From: Clostridia bacterium
Lineage (GTDB): Bacteria; Bacillota; Clostridia; Oscillospirales; CAG-272
Reading direction: 5' to 3'
DNA: 64,000 nucleotides
Assembly (NCBI GenBank): GCA_017398595.1
Contig: JAFQFR010000056.1
Location: 140,948-204,947, forward strand
The translations under genes were made by a program, and so were the position numbers. A model generated the notes under the pieces. It saw only the letters and a list, made by a program, of their open reading frames with translations. It ran no database searches and was not told where the DNA came from. Positions within the stretch are counted from its first letter, which is position 1, and each line of letters opens with the position of its first letter. Positions 18,750-26,514 of this stretch are shown piece by piece.

Positions 18750-18937
18750 GCCTCCCTTGCCTAAAGGGAGGGGGACCGCCGCCGGGTTCCCGAAAGCGAG
18801 CCCTGCGAGCTTTTGGGGTTCGGGCGTTTGCGGTGGTGGGATATGACCTTACCCAACTAATATAAAAATCAGTTTGTTTATATAAAACGTATCCCTCAGT
18901 CGCCGTTCGGCGACAGCTCCCTTTAGGCAAGGGAGCC
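18750..18937. repeat. Palindromic dispersed element, family 1 copy A
   Basis: Starts GCCTCCCTTGCCTAAAGGGAGG and ends with the inverted AGCTCCCTTTAGGCAAGGGAGCC; inside are GGGTTCCCGAAAGCGAGC... and CGCCGTTCGGCGA. A related element lies at 42314-42470. No open frame. It lies between the T-box terminator and the first gene it should control. Confidence 0.75.
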
Positions 18938-18980
18938 ATAATGGCTGCGCAACTCTTCATTTTCCAAGAAAGGAGTTTTT

Positions 18981-20144
18981 ATGGTCAAAGTTGCCCTTGT
19001 GCCCTGCACAGACTATGCGCAGGCGGAAAAAGCCGTCGAAACGGCGATCGATCTGATCGGCGGCGTGGAGACACTTATAAATAAAGAAGAAAAACTCCTG
19101 CTCAAGCCCAATCTCTTGGCAAAAACGCCCGTGGAGAAGGCATGCACCACGCATCCCGCCGTGTTCGGCGGCGTGGCAAAATACCTGCTCGCACACGGAT
19201 ATACGCACCTGTCCTACGGCGACTCGCCCGGGCACGGAGATCCGCACGGCAACGCCAAGGAGTGCGGCATCGCCGCCGCTGCCGATGCGCTGGGCATTCC
19301 CGCCGCGGACTTCTCGGGCGGCATACGAACCCCCTATGCGGGGGGAAAAGTTGCAAACGAGTTCATCCTCGCCAATGCCGTGCCGGAAGCGGACGGCATC
19401 ATCAACATCTGCAAAATGAAAACGCACATGCTGGAGCGCATCACGGGCGCGCAGAAGAACCTGTTCGGCTGCGTGTTCGGACTCAACAAGGGCGCTTCGC
19501 ATGTCAAATTTCCGAATTCGGTGGAGTTTGCCAAGATGCTCGCCGACCTCAACTGCATGCTGCCCGCGCGGCTGCATGTGATGGACGGCATTGTGGCAAT
19601 GGAGGGCAACGGTCCCCAGTCGGGCACGCCCAAACAGATGGGCGTGATCCTTGCCTCGACCGACCCGATCGCGCTCGACACCGTTTTTGCCTCGCTGGTC
19701 TACCTCGACCCGACGCTTGTACCGACCAACGTGATCGGCGGTGCACGCGGCGTGGGCGAGTGTGACGCTGCCAAGATTGAAGTCGTCACGCCCGACGGCA
19801 GTCTCACCGTCCCCGAAGCGCAAGCCAAGTACGGCGACAAGACCTTCGACGTCTACCGCGCACCCGAGGATAAGGGCGAGATCAAATATCTGCGCCCCTT
19901 TAAGAAGCTGATCCGCCGCCGTCCCAAGATCAAAAAAGATCTCTGCGTCAAATGCGGCATCTGCGTAAAGAGCTGTCCCGTACCGGGCGGTGCCCTGCAC
20001 TTTGAAAAGAAAGGCAAGCCGCCGGTCTACGACTACAGCAAATGCATCGGCTGCTACTGCTGCCAGGAAATGTGCCCCAAACGCGCGATCTATGACTATC
20101 AAAATCCGATCGCTAAAATAGCAAATATAAAATTCAAAATATAA
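18981..20144 (+). CDS. DUF362 protein with two 4Fe-4S clusters
   Basis: 387 aa; AAGAAAGGAGTTTTT precedes the ATG. The N-terminal 300 residues are a DUF362 domain (LLLKPNLLAKTPVEKACTTHPAVFGG...). The C-terminus has two ferredoxin motifs, CVKCGICVKSCP and CIGCYCCQEMCP, so it likely binds two 4Fe-4S clusters. DUF362 proteins are cytoplasmic and their reaction is not established to my knowledge. It is 21 bases upstream of thrS and downstream of a threonine T-box, which suggests co-regulation with threonyl-tRNA charging, an unusual partner for a ferredoxin-like protein. Confidence 0.88.
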   Translation: MVKVALVPCTDYAQAEKAVETAIDLIGGVETLINKEEKLLLKPNLLAKTPVEKACTTHPAVFGGVAKYLLAHGYTHLSYGDSPGHGDPHGNAKECGIAAAADALGIPAADFSGGIRTPYAGGKVANEFILANAVPEADGIINICKMKTHMLERITGAQKNLFGCVFGLNKGASHVKFPNSVEFAKMLADLNCMLPARLHVMDGIVAMEGNGPQSGTPKQMGVILASTDPIALDTVFASLVYLDPTLVPTNVIGGARGVGECDAAKIEVVTPDGSLTVPEAQAKYGDKTFDVYRAPEDKGEIKYLRPFKKLIRRRPKIKKDLCVKCGICVKSCPVPGGALHFEKKGKPPVYDYSKCIGCYCCQEMCPKRAIYDYQNPIAKIANIKFKI

Positions 20145-20165
20145 TCTTTTCAGGAGGAAACCAAC

Positions 20166-22106
20166 ATGATTTCGGTTAAATTCTCGAGCGGCGAAGTTGC
20201 CGCTGTAGAAAATGGAACGAGCGTATACGACGCAGCAGCCGCTGCGGGTATTATCAGCCGCGAGGTGCTTGCCGCTACCGTAGACGGCAAAGTGGTCGAT
20301 CTGACCACGCCCCTTACCGCAGACTGCGATGTAACGCTGCACACCTTTGAGGACGAGGAAGGCAAAAAGACCTTCTGGCACACCGCATCCCACGTACTGG
20401 CACAGGCAGTCAAGCGCCTGTACCCCGAGACCAAGCTGACCATCGGTCCCTCGGTCGCAAACGGCTTTTACTATGACTTTGACAGCGAGCTCTCCTTTGA
20501 CGCGACAATGCTGACTGCCATCGAGGGCGAAATGAAGAAGATCGTCAAAGAAAACCTCAAGATGGAACGCTTCACCCTGCCCCGCGACGAGGCAAAGAAG
20601 CTGATGGAAGAAAAGGACGAACCCTACAAGGTACTGCTGATCGACCGCGTACCCGAGGGCGAGGAGATCTCCTTCTACAAGCAGGGCGATTTCGTTGACC
20701 TTTGCGCAGGCCCGCACCTCTTTGCAACCGGCGCAATCAAGGCGTTCAAGCTGCTGCAGTGTACCGGTGCATACTGGGAAGGCAACAGTGACAATAAGAT
20801 GCTCAAGCGCGTATACGGCACCGCATTCCCGAAGAAAGAAATGCTCACCGCACACCTCGAAGCACTCGAGGAAGCCAAGAAGCGCGACCACAACAAGATC
20901 GGCCGCGAACTTGAGTATTTCACCACCGTGGACACTGTCGGACAGGGTCTGCCGATCCTGCTGCCCAAGGGCGCACGCACCATCCAGCTCCTGCAGCGTT
21001 TCGTTGAGGACGAGGAACAGCGCCGCGGCTGCCTTCTGACCAAGACGCCGCTGATGGCAAAGAGAGACCTGTACCGCATTTCGGGTCACTGGGATCACTA
21101 CCTTGACGGTATGTTCATCCTCGGCGATCCTTATGATGAGGAAAAAGAGTGCTTCGCGCTCCGCCCGATGACCTGCCCGTTCCAGTATCAGGTCTACCTC
21201 AATAAAAAACGCTCTTACCGAGACCTGCCGATGCGTCTGACCGAGACTTCCACCCTGTTCCGCAACGAGGACTCGGGCGAGATGCACGGTCTGATCCGCG
21301 TTCGTCAGTTCACCATTTCCGAGGGTCACTACATCCTGCGCCCCGAGCAGCTCGAGGAAGAATTCCGCGGATGCCTTGACCTCGCTATGTTCATGCTCGA
21401 AGCCGTAGGTCTGAAAGAAGACTGCTCCTTCCGCTTCTCGCAGTGGGATCCCAAGCGTACCGATAAGTACGAGGGCACGCCCGAGCAGTGGGAAGAGGCA
21501 CAGAGCACCATGAAGCAGATCCTCGACAACATCGGTCTGAAGTACTCGGTCGGTATCGACGAAGCCGCATTCTACGGCCCGAAGCTCGACATCCAGATCA
21601 AGAACGTACACGGCAAAGAGGATACGCTCATCACCATCCAGATCGATATGCTGCTCGCTAAGAAGTTCGGCATGGAATACACCGACAGCGACGGACAGCA
21701 GAAGACGCCGTACATCATTCACCGTACCTCGCTCGGCTGCTATGAGCGCACGCTCGCACTGATCCTCGAGAAGTACGCGGGCGCACTGCCGCTGTGGATG
21801 GCGCCCACGCAGATCCGCATCATGCCCATCACCGATGCACACCTCGAGTATGCAAACGAGCTGCAGAAGAAGCTCGAAGCGCTCCATATGCGCGTAGAGG
21901 TAGACGGCAGAAATGAGACCATCGGCTACAAGATCCGCGACGCGAGAATGCAGAAGATCCCGTACATGCTCATCGTTGGCGACAACGAGGTTGCAAACGG
22001 CACCGTTTCGGTTCGTAACCGCAAGCAGGAGACCACCGATATGACCGTCGCCGACTTCATCGTCAAAGCCGCAGACGAGATCGCAAGAAGAGACCTCACA
22101 GTTTAA
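20166..22106 (+). CDS. thrS: Threonyl-tRNA synthetase
   Basis: 646 aa. Domains in order: TGS (about 1-62), editing domain with the HxxxH motif HTASH (about 75), class II catalytic core (about 240-540) and C-terminal anticodon-binding domain (about 545-646). The zinc ligands are visible as RPMTCPF, MHGLIRVRQF and IHRTSLG. It charges tRNA-Thr. It follows the DUF362 gene with CAGGAGGAAACCAAC before the ATG, and is terminated at 22119. Control by the T-box at 18515-18730 is inferred. Confidence 0.97.
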   Translation: MISVKFSSGEVAAVENGTSVYDAAAAAGIISREVLAATVDGKVVDLTTPLTADCDVTLHTFEDEEGKKTFWHTASHVLAQAVKRLYPETKLTIGPSVANGFYYDFDSELSFDATMLTAIEGEMKKIVKENLKMERFTLPRDEAKKLMEEKDEPYKVLLIDRVPEGEEISFYKQGDFVDLCAGPHLFATGAIKAFKLLQCTGAYWEGNSDNKMLKRVYGTAFPKKEMLTAHLEALEEAKKRDHNKIGRELEYFTTVDTVGQGLPILLPKGARTIQLLQRFVEDEEQRRGCLLTKTPLMAKRDLYRISGHWDHYLDGMFILGDPYDEEKECFALRPMTCPFQYQVYLNKKRSYRDLPMRLTETSTLFRNEDSGEMHGLIRVRQFTISEGHYILRPEQLEEEFRGCLDLAMFMLEAVGLKEDCSFRFSQWDPKRTDKYEGTPEQWEEAQSTMKQILDNIGLKYSVGIDEAAFYGPKLDIQIKNVHGKEDTLITIQIDMLLAKKFGMEYTDSDGQQKTPYIIHRTSLGCYERTLALILEKYAGALPLWMAPTQIRIMPITDAHLEYANELQKKLEALHMRVEVDGRNETIGYKIRDARMQKIPYMLIVGDNEVANGTVSVRNRKQETTDMTVADFIVKAADEIARRDLTV

Positions 22107-22118
22107 AAGGAAGCAAAA

Positions 22119-22148
22119 ACAGCAGTTCACACGAACTGCTGTTTTTTG
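22119..22148 (+). terminator. Terminator of thrS
   Basis: AACAGCAGTTC, loop ACAC, GAACTGCTGTT, then TTTTT. Confidence 0.88.
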
Positions 22149-22204
22149 GTGTTAAAGTGCGATCATATCGTAGAGGAATCATCACACCAACGCAAAAACC
22201 CGCC

Positions 22205-22474
22205 CTTGTCATCCCGAGCGAAGTCGAGGGATCTCGGGCGGAGGATTTAACGCCGTAGGGGTCGACGTCCTCGGCGACCCGTAAGCCTCGGTTCGATGTC
22301 GTGCAAAACGGCGCGTCCGGAGGTCGCGCCCTACAAATTTGTGCGTTGCCGTAACGATGATGCAATATGCCTTCCCCTCGGGGGGAAGGTGTCACCGAAC
22401 GGTGACGGATGAGGGGTTCCCCCGTTTGCAGGCATCTCCCCGCAAGATCCCTCGACTTCGCTCGGGATGACAAG
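22205..22474. repeat. Nested inverted-repeat element (family 2)
   Basis: Outer arms are 30 bases, perfectly inverted: 22205-22234 (CTTGTCATCCCGAGCGAAGT...) and 22445-22474. Inside are a second palindrome around GTCACCGAACGGTGAC and a CCTTCCCC/GGGGAAGG stem. GGATTTAACGCCG is also repeated directly just inside the left arm and just outside the right arm. The whole 22150-22519 gap holds no gene. The arm sequence recurs at 24931-24952. Confidence 0.8.
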
Positions 22475-22519
22475 CGGGGGATTTAACGCCGCAGGAGAAT
22501 AGCGCCCGCAAGCCTCGGA

Positions 22520-22858
22520 CTATTCCCTTTCTTCTTTCATACGGTAGCAGGATACACGAATGGTTTGCGGCATGTCTTTGCACACGGACATGACAAACAA
22601 CTCGCTGCCGCCGATCAAATCACACCACTCGGAGATCTGCCGACCCATAACTACCGACCCATGCAGATAGAAGTCAAAACGGTATCTGTCTTCGCTTTCT
22701 TCAATTTCCAAACGCATCCCGCCTTTTTTGGAAACATCCAACGCCATACGCATATAGTCCAGGAGTGGAATCCCCTGTATGTTCAGACCAAAAACCGTAA
22801 GTTCCGGACGGTTGCTCACATCATCGAGATCATTAGCGTATAACCATTCTTTCATCAT
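22520..22858 (-). CDS. Unknown 112-aa protein divergent from an XRE regulator
   Basis: I do not recognise it. About 112 aa, starting MMKEWLYANDLDDV after GGTAGAGGTTG. It is acidic in the middle (RLEIEESEDRYRFDFYLHG), with no signal peptide or membrane segment, and ends in KEERE. Alternating charged and hydrophobic stretches suggest a small mixed alpha/beta cytoplasmic protein. It is divergent from the XRE-type repressor at 22950 with the paired operator-like sites between them, so it may be the regulator's target or partner. Confidence 0.6.
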   Translation of the reverse strand: MMKEWLYANDLDDVSNRPELTVFGLNIQGIPLLDYMRMALDVSKKGGMRLEIEESEDRYRFDFYLHGSVVMGRQISEWCDLIGGSELFVMSVCKDMPQTIRVSCYRMKEERE

Positions 22859-22881
22859 CAACCTCTACCTTTCCTTTTTCC

Positions 22882-22927
22882 ACCATTCGGTGGCAAATAT
22901 GCAATATCATGGTACCATTTGGTAACA
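22882..22927. promoter_or_regulatory. Two direct copies of an ACCATTYGGTRRCA site
   Basis: ACCATTCGGTGGCA at 22882-22895 and ACCATTTGGTAACA at 22914-22927, each with an ACC-N4-GGT dyad, 32 bases apart (about three helical turns), in the divergent gap between the unknown gene and the XRE gene. Likely operators of the XRE protein. Confidence 0.55.
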
Positions 22928-22949
22928 TTAAAGTCAAGAGGTGATTTTA

Positions 22950-23159
22950 ATGTATTTCAAAAGGCTCTCTGATTTGCGTGCCGATCACGACCTGACACAA
23001 CAGCAGGTTGCCGACTATTTAATATGCAACCGTCGCGTTTACAGCAGATACGAACGCGGCGAACGCGAGATTCCCTGTTCCATGGTGATCAAACTTGCGA
23101 AACTTTATAACACCTCAACCGATTACATCTTCGGGTTGACCGATGATATGCATAAATAA
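22950..23159 (+). CDS. Small XRE-family HTH regulator
   Basis: 69 aa from the ATG at 22950 (AAGAGGTGATTTTA before it); a GTG at 22941 overlaps the ribosome site. It is almost entirely a Cro/C1 helix-turn-helix: LSDLRADHDLTQQQVADYLICNRRVYSRYERGEREIPCSMVIKLAKLYNTSTDYIFGLTDD. No sensor domain. Probably autoregulates through the two sites at 22882-22927 and controls the divergent gene. Terminated directly at 23161. Confidence 0.85.
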   Translation: MYFKRLSDLRADHDLTQQQVADYLICNRRVYSRYERGEREIPCSMVIKLAKLYNTSTDYIFGLTDDMHK

Positions 23160-23160
23160 A

Positions 23161-23192
23161 AACACCGACAGTTGCATCTGTCGGTGTTTTTA
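23161..23192 (+). terminator. Terminator of the small XRE gene
   Basis: AACACCGACAG, loop TTGCAT, CTGTCGGTGTT, then TTTATTG. Confidence 0.88.
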
Positions 23193-23226
23193 TTGTTTGA
23201 AGCACATCATTAGATTTGTTGCATGC

Positions 23227-23334
23227 CCCTCATCACCCGCTTCGCGGGAGCTTCTCCCTTGGGAGAAGCCTTTTTTGTTTCAAAAGTTTTTGAAAAGGGT
23301 GCGGGGAAAACTTTTTACAAAAAGTTTTCCCCGC
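23227..23334. repeat. Short dispersed repeat and GC-rich terminator-like palindrome
   Basis: 23227-23270 has the CCCTCATCACCCGCTTCGCGGG and CTTCTCCCTTGGGAGAAG hairpins seen in family-type repeats elsewhere. 23301-23334 is a long hairpin, GCGGGGAAAACTTTTT / AAAAAGTTTTCCCCGC with a loop of a few bases, 26 bases past the murE stop, probably its terminator. Confidence 0.7.
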
Positions 23335-23359
23335 ATTATTCTTCTATTTCCTATTCACT

Positions 23360-24829
23360 TCACACAAGCTCCGCCGCGGCTTTCATGGCATATTTTTCAA
23401 TCAGCGCCCGCTCGGAGAACGGCAGATTGCCGCCGCGAATCAGCTGGTATTTTTCATGCCCCTTGCCCGCCAGCAGCACAATGTCGCCCTCGCGCACATT
23501 TTCCACGACATAGCGGATCGCTTCGGCGCGGTCCGCAATGCACTCGCACGGAATGTCACGCGCAAATGCAGCATGGATCTCCTCGCAGATCGCCAGCGGA
23601 TCCTCAAAATCGGGATTGTCCGCCGTGAGCACCGCCATGTCGGCATGCAGACTGACCGCCTCGCCGATCTCGGCACGGCGACTCTGCGTGCGCCCGCCGA
23701 CCGAACCCGTCACGCACCACAAGCGCTTCGGCGCATAGGCGCGCAGCGTGGTCAGCGCACTGGTCATGCTGAATCCGTTGTGTGCATAGTCGATCACAAA
23801 TACCGCGGGCAACTGTGTGGGAACGATCTCAAAGCGCCCTGCCGCCGCCATATGTGCCAGTGACGCGGCACTCTCGGCAAGGCTCACGCCGAAACGGCGC
23901 GCAAGCGCGATCGCGCACAGCGCGTTTGCCACGCTGAACTCGCCGGGCATCGGCAGCCGCACCTTGCAGGTCTCGGACAGCGCGTGCGCGGTAAACGAAA
24001 TGCCGAGCACACCGCTCTCCAAAAACGGCTCGATCTCGGTCGAATAAACATCCCCCGCGTGCAGACCGAACGAGTTCGACAGCGCCGTGCATCCGTCCAG
24101 CATGTACGCCGAATTTGCGTCCTCGGCGTTGTACACCGCAAAAGATGCGTCATATTCGGTAAATAACTTCTTCTTCGCGTCGCGATAGTGTTCAAACGTC
24201 GGATGCTCGATGCCGCCGATGTGATCGTGCGCAAGATTGGTAAACGCGACCGCCGCAAACGGGATGCCGTATACGCGGTCGAGGTAGAGCGCCTGCGAGG
24301 ATACTTCCAGCACCACCGCCTGCATACCCGCCTGCACCATGCGATCGAAATAGTAGTGCAGATCCAGACTTTCGGGCGTGGTATTCTTCGTGTCGTAGTG
24401 ATTGCCGCCGAAATCCACGCCGTTGGAACCGATGTAGCCCGCAGGGATGCCGTTTTGCGACAGGATCTGGGACAGCATCAGCGAGATCGTGGTCTTGCCT
24501 TTGGTGCCCGTGATGCCGATGACCTTGAGTTTTTCGGCGGGAAAATCATAGTAGGCGGCGCTGACCTTGGCAAGCGCCTTGCGCGTGTTGTCCTGCAATA
24601 CGACGACCGCGTCGGGCGGCAGATCCAGCGGCTTTTCGGCAAGAAACGCACGGCAGCCGAGGGCATACGCGCGCTCGGCGTAGGCGTGCCCGTCGCTGGC
24701 AAAGCCCGTGATGCAGACAAACAGCGCACCCGACTCTGCCGCGCGCGAGTCGCAGATCACGCGCGAAACCTCGCAGTCCGCGCCGTTGTATTCTATTTTC
24801 GCCTTACGAAGAAGCGCGGATAAAAGCAT
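23360..24829 (-). CDS. murE: UDP-MurNAc-tripeptide synthetase (MurE)
   Basis: 489 aa; AAAGGAGAACTTACC precedes the ATG. Adds the third amino acid to UDP-MurNAc-L-Ala-D-Glu in the cytoplasm. Mur ligase P-loop GITGTKGKTT at about residue 107; central block SLDLHYYFDRMVQAGMQAVVLEVSSQAL with HDHIGGIEHPTFEHYRDAKKKLF. The specificity loop reads TADNPDFEDP instead of the DNPR that marks meso-DAP enzymes, so the amino acid added could be L-Lys or another diamine. It lies downstream of an asl-like and an asn-type gene on the same strand. Confidence 0.92.
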   Translation of the reverse strand: MLLSALLRKAKIEYNGADCEVSRVICDSRAAESGALFVCITGFASDGHAYAERAYALGCRAFLAEKPLDLPPDAVVVLQDNTRKALAKVSAAYYDFPAEKLKVIGITGTKGKTTISLMLSQILSQNGIPAGYIGSNGVDFGGNHYDTKNTTPESLDLHYYFDRMVQAGMQAVVLEVSSQALYLDRVYGIPFAAVAFTNLAHDHIGGIEHPTFEHYRDAKKKLFTEYDASFAVYNAEDANSAYMLDGCTALSNSFGLHAGDVYSTEIEPFLESGVLGISFTAHALSETCKVRLPMPGEFSVANALCAIALARRFGVSLAESAASLAHMAAAGRFEIVPTQLPAVFVIDYAHNGFSMTSALTTLRAYAPKRLWCVTGSVGGRTQSRRAEIGEAVSLHADMAVLTADNPDFEDPLAICEEIHAAFARDIPCECIADRAEAIRYVVENVREGDIVLLAGKGHEKYQLIRGGNLPFSERALIEKYAMKAAAELV

Positions 24830-24855
24830 GGTAAGTTCTCCTTTTCATATGTCCC

Positions 24856-25216
24856 GAGAATGACACGGTTGGGCGGTGCAGCAAAGGATCTCGAGGGGAT
24901 CACAGGGAAAGGTTTGCTGTTGCACAACCCCGCCCTTGTCATCCCGAGCGAAACATCCCCCACCGTCATCATTGAGCATAGCGACCTTCGGTCGCATTAG
25001 GCACCACCACGAGATCCCGCTTCGCGCTTTTGCTAACGCAAAAGTTCGATTTCGCTACGCTCCACTCAGGATGACGGCGTGGTGGTGCCGTAGTCGAAAC
25101 CCGCAGGGCAAACGGCACCGCCGTTTGGATCTTGTGGGGATGTGCAGCCGAGGGATCTCGGGCGGAGGTACACGCAAAACGGGAGGAGCAAGCCCCTCCC
25201 CTACCGCTCAGAATGA
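24856..25216. repeat. Repeat-filled gap between murE and the ATP-grasp gene
   Basis: No gene in these roughly 400 bases. Contains CGCCCTTGTCATCCCGAGCGAA (24931-24952, same as the arm at 22203), hairpins such as GCGACCTTCGGTCGC and TTTTGCTAACGCAAAA, GAGATCCC/GGGATCTC pieces and CTCAGGATGAC/CTCAGAATGAC ends. It looks like several overlapping palindromic elements of family 2, partly decayed. Confidence 0.7.
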
Positions 25217-25233
25217 CGCGTGCGAAATTTTCA

Positions 25234-26469
25234 TTATCCCTGGTCGGGGCAATACACCTTATACTTTTTATAGAATCTGCGTCCGTGTTCGATCAGATAC
25301 AGCACGCGCATGGGGTTGCGCAGCACATCGTAGCGGTACCACATCGACGAAGAAGCCTTCTTCGCGCGCACAAGCTGCTTTGCCTGCCGCACTGCCGCCT
25401 TGTTGGCATGGCGCCAGACTACGCCGCGCGGCACATAGTGCCAAAAATGCGGCTCGGACGCTTCAAAAAACGGAATATCCTTGCAAAGCACATAGTCCTC
25501 GACAAGATATTTTGCAATGTTGCAGCCGCTCGACGTCACATAGTAGTTGCTTCTTCCCTGCCGCAGATTGATCTCGAAGGCATTGAGACTGCCGTCGCGG
25601 TCGTCGTACTTAATATCGAAATTGGCAAATCCGCGATAGCCGATGTCCTCGAGCAGTGCGCGGAATTTTTCGGTCAGCTCGGGATTGTACTCGGTGATGA
25701 TCGCCGCGTGGTTGCCCAGCCCTTTGGGCGTGTGCTCCTCGAGCAGAACGTGTCCGAGACACATCATTTTGACCTTGTGATCCTTGCCGACATAGGCGGT
25801 CAGCACGCGCATGTTGGCATCCGAACCGAGGATGCGGTCCTGCAAAATAATGCGCTTTGTATACCCCGAATCGTAGATCGTCTCCACGATCTTTGCCGCT
25901 TCTTCGGCGCTCTCGGCGGTGTACACCTTTTTCATGCCGTCAAAGGGATGATGCCAGTAGTCGATGCTGGACGACGGCTTGACGATGATCGGATAGGCGA
26001 AGCCGAGCTTGTCTGCGGTCAGCTCTGCTGCCGCCGTCGGCTGCGAAAGCACCACCGTCTTGGGATATTTTATCGCATATTTCTCGCACATTTCGTAGAA
26101 ATCCGCCTTATCGACGAGTTTATCCATCAGCGGCTCGTCGATATAGGGGATGATGTAGCGATCTTCCAGCTCCTCGCGATGGCGAATGAGCATGGCGGCA
26201 TATTCGTCGGTACAGCCGAGCGCGATCAGCGTTGCGCCCTCGTGCTGCTTGGCGAAATCGTCCATCGCCATCATAAAGGTGTCATCGCTGTTGAGATTTT
26301 CCACCGCGTGGAACTTTACGATGCTCGTATGCTGCGTAATGCCGATGGCATAGCGGCCGATAGCGTGCGAAACGAGCCCATACTGCTCGTGAAAAGCGCG
26401 CGCCACATTATAGCAGTTCTGATCCGCGCCGATCAGAACGGGAATCACATTCATATTTAGATCTTCCAT
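25234..26469 (-). CDS. ATP-grasp ligase resembling D-aspartate ligase (Asl)
   Basis: 411 aa; AAAAGGAAAAGT before the ATG at 26469. Blocks such as PVLIGADQNCYNVARAFHEQ, IPYIDEPLMDKL, DFYEMCEKYAIKYPKTVV, VKMMCLGHVLLEEHTPKGLGN and FANFDIKYDDRDG resemble, from memory, the Enterococcus faecium D-aspartate ligase that attaches D-Asp to the lysine side chain of the peptidoglycan precursor. The ATP-grasp metal ligands fall in FEINLRQGRSNYY. It is 45 bases downstream of an asparagine-synthase gene and upstream of murE. Alternative: another carboxylate-amine ligase of the same family. Confidence 0.78.
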   Translation of the reverse strand: MEDLNMNVIPVLIGADQNCYNVARAFHEQYGLVSHAIGRYAIGITQHTSIVKFHAVENLNSDDTFMMAMDDFAKQHEGATLIALGCTDEYAAMLIRHREELEDRYIIPYIDEPLMDKLVDKADFYEMCEKYAIKYPKTVVLSQPTAAAELTADKLGFAYPIIVKPSSSIDYWHHPFDGMKKVYTAESAEEAAKIVETIYDSGYTKRIILQDRILGSDANMRVLTAYVGKDHKVKMMCLGHVLLEEHTPKGLGNHAAIITEYNPELTEKFRALLEDIGYRGFANFDIKYDDRDGSLNAFEINLRQGRSNYYVTSSGCNIAKYLVEDYVLCKDIPFFEASEPHFWHYVPRGVVWRHANKAAVRQAKQLVRAKKASSSMWYRYDVLRNPMRVLYLIEHGRRFYKKYKVYCPDQG

Positions 26470-26514
26470 ACTTTTCCTTTTCTTTTTGCCCGAAAGTCTC
26501 CACTTTCGATTGAT

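Noticed and set aside
18510-18846. Short frames inside the T-box leader and the following repeat
   Set aside because: They cross the terminator and palindromes and are explained by RNA structure.
18957-22130. A 1057-codon open frame antisense to the DUF362 gene and thrS
   Set aside because: The plus strand holds two clearly recognisable proteins with ribosome sites; the antisense frame has no family motif and stems from GC-rich third positions.
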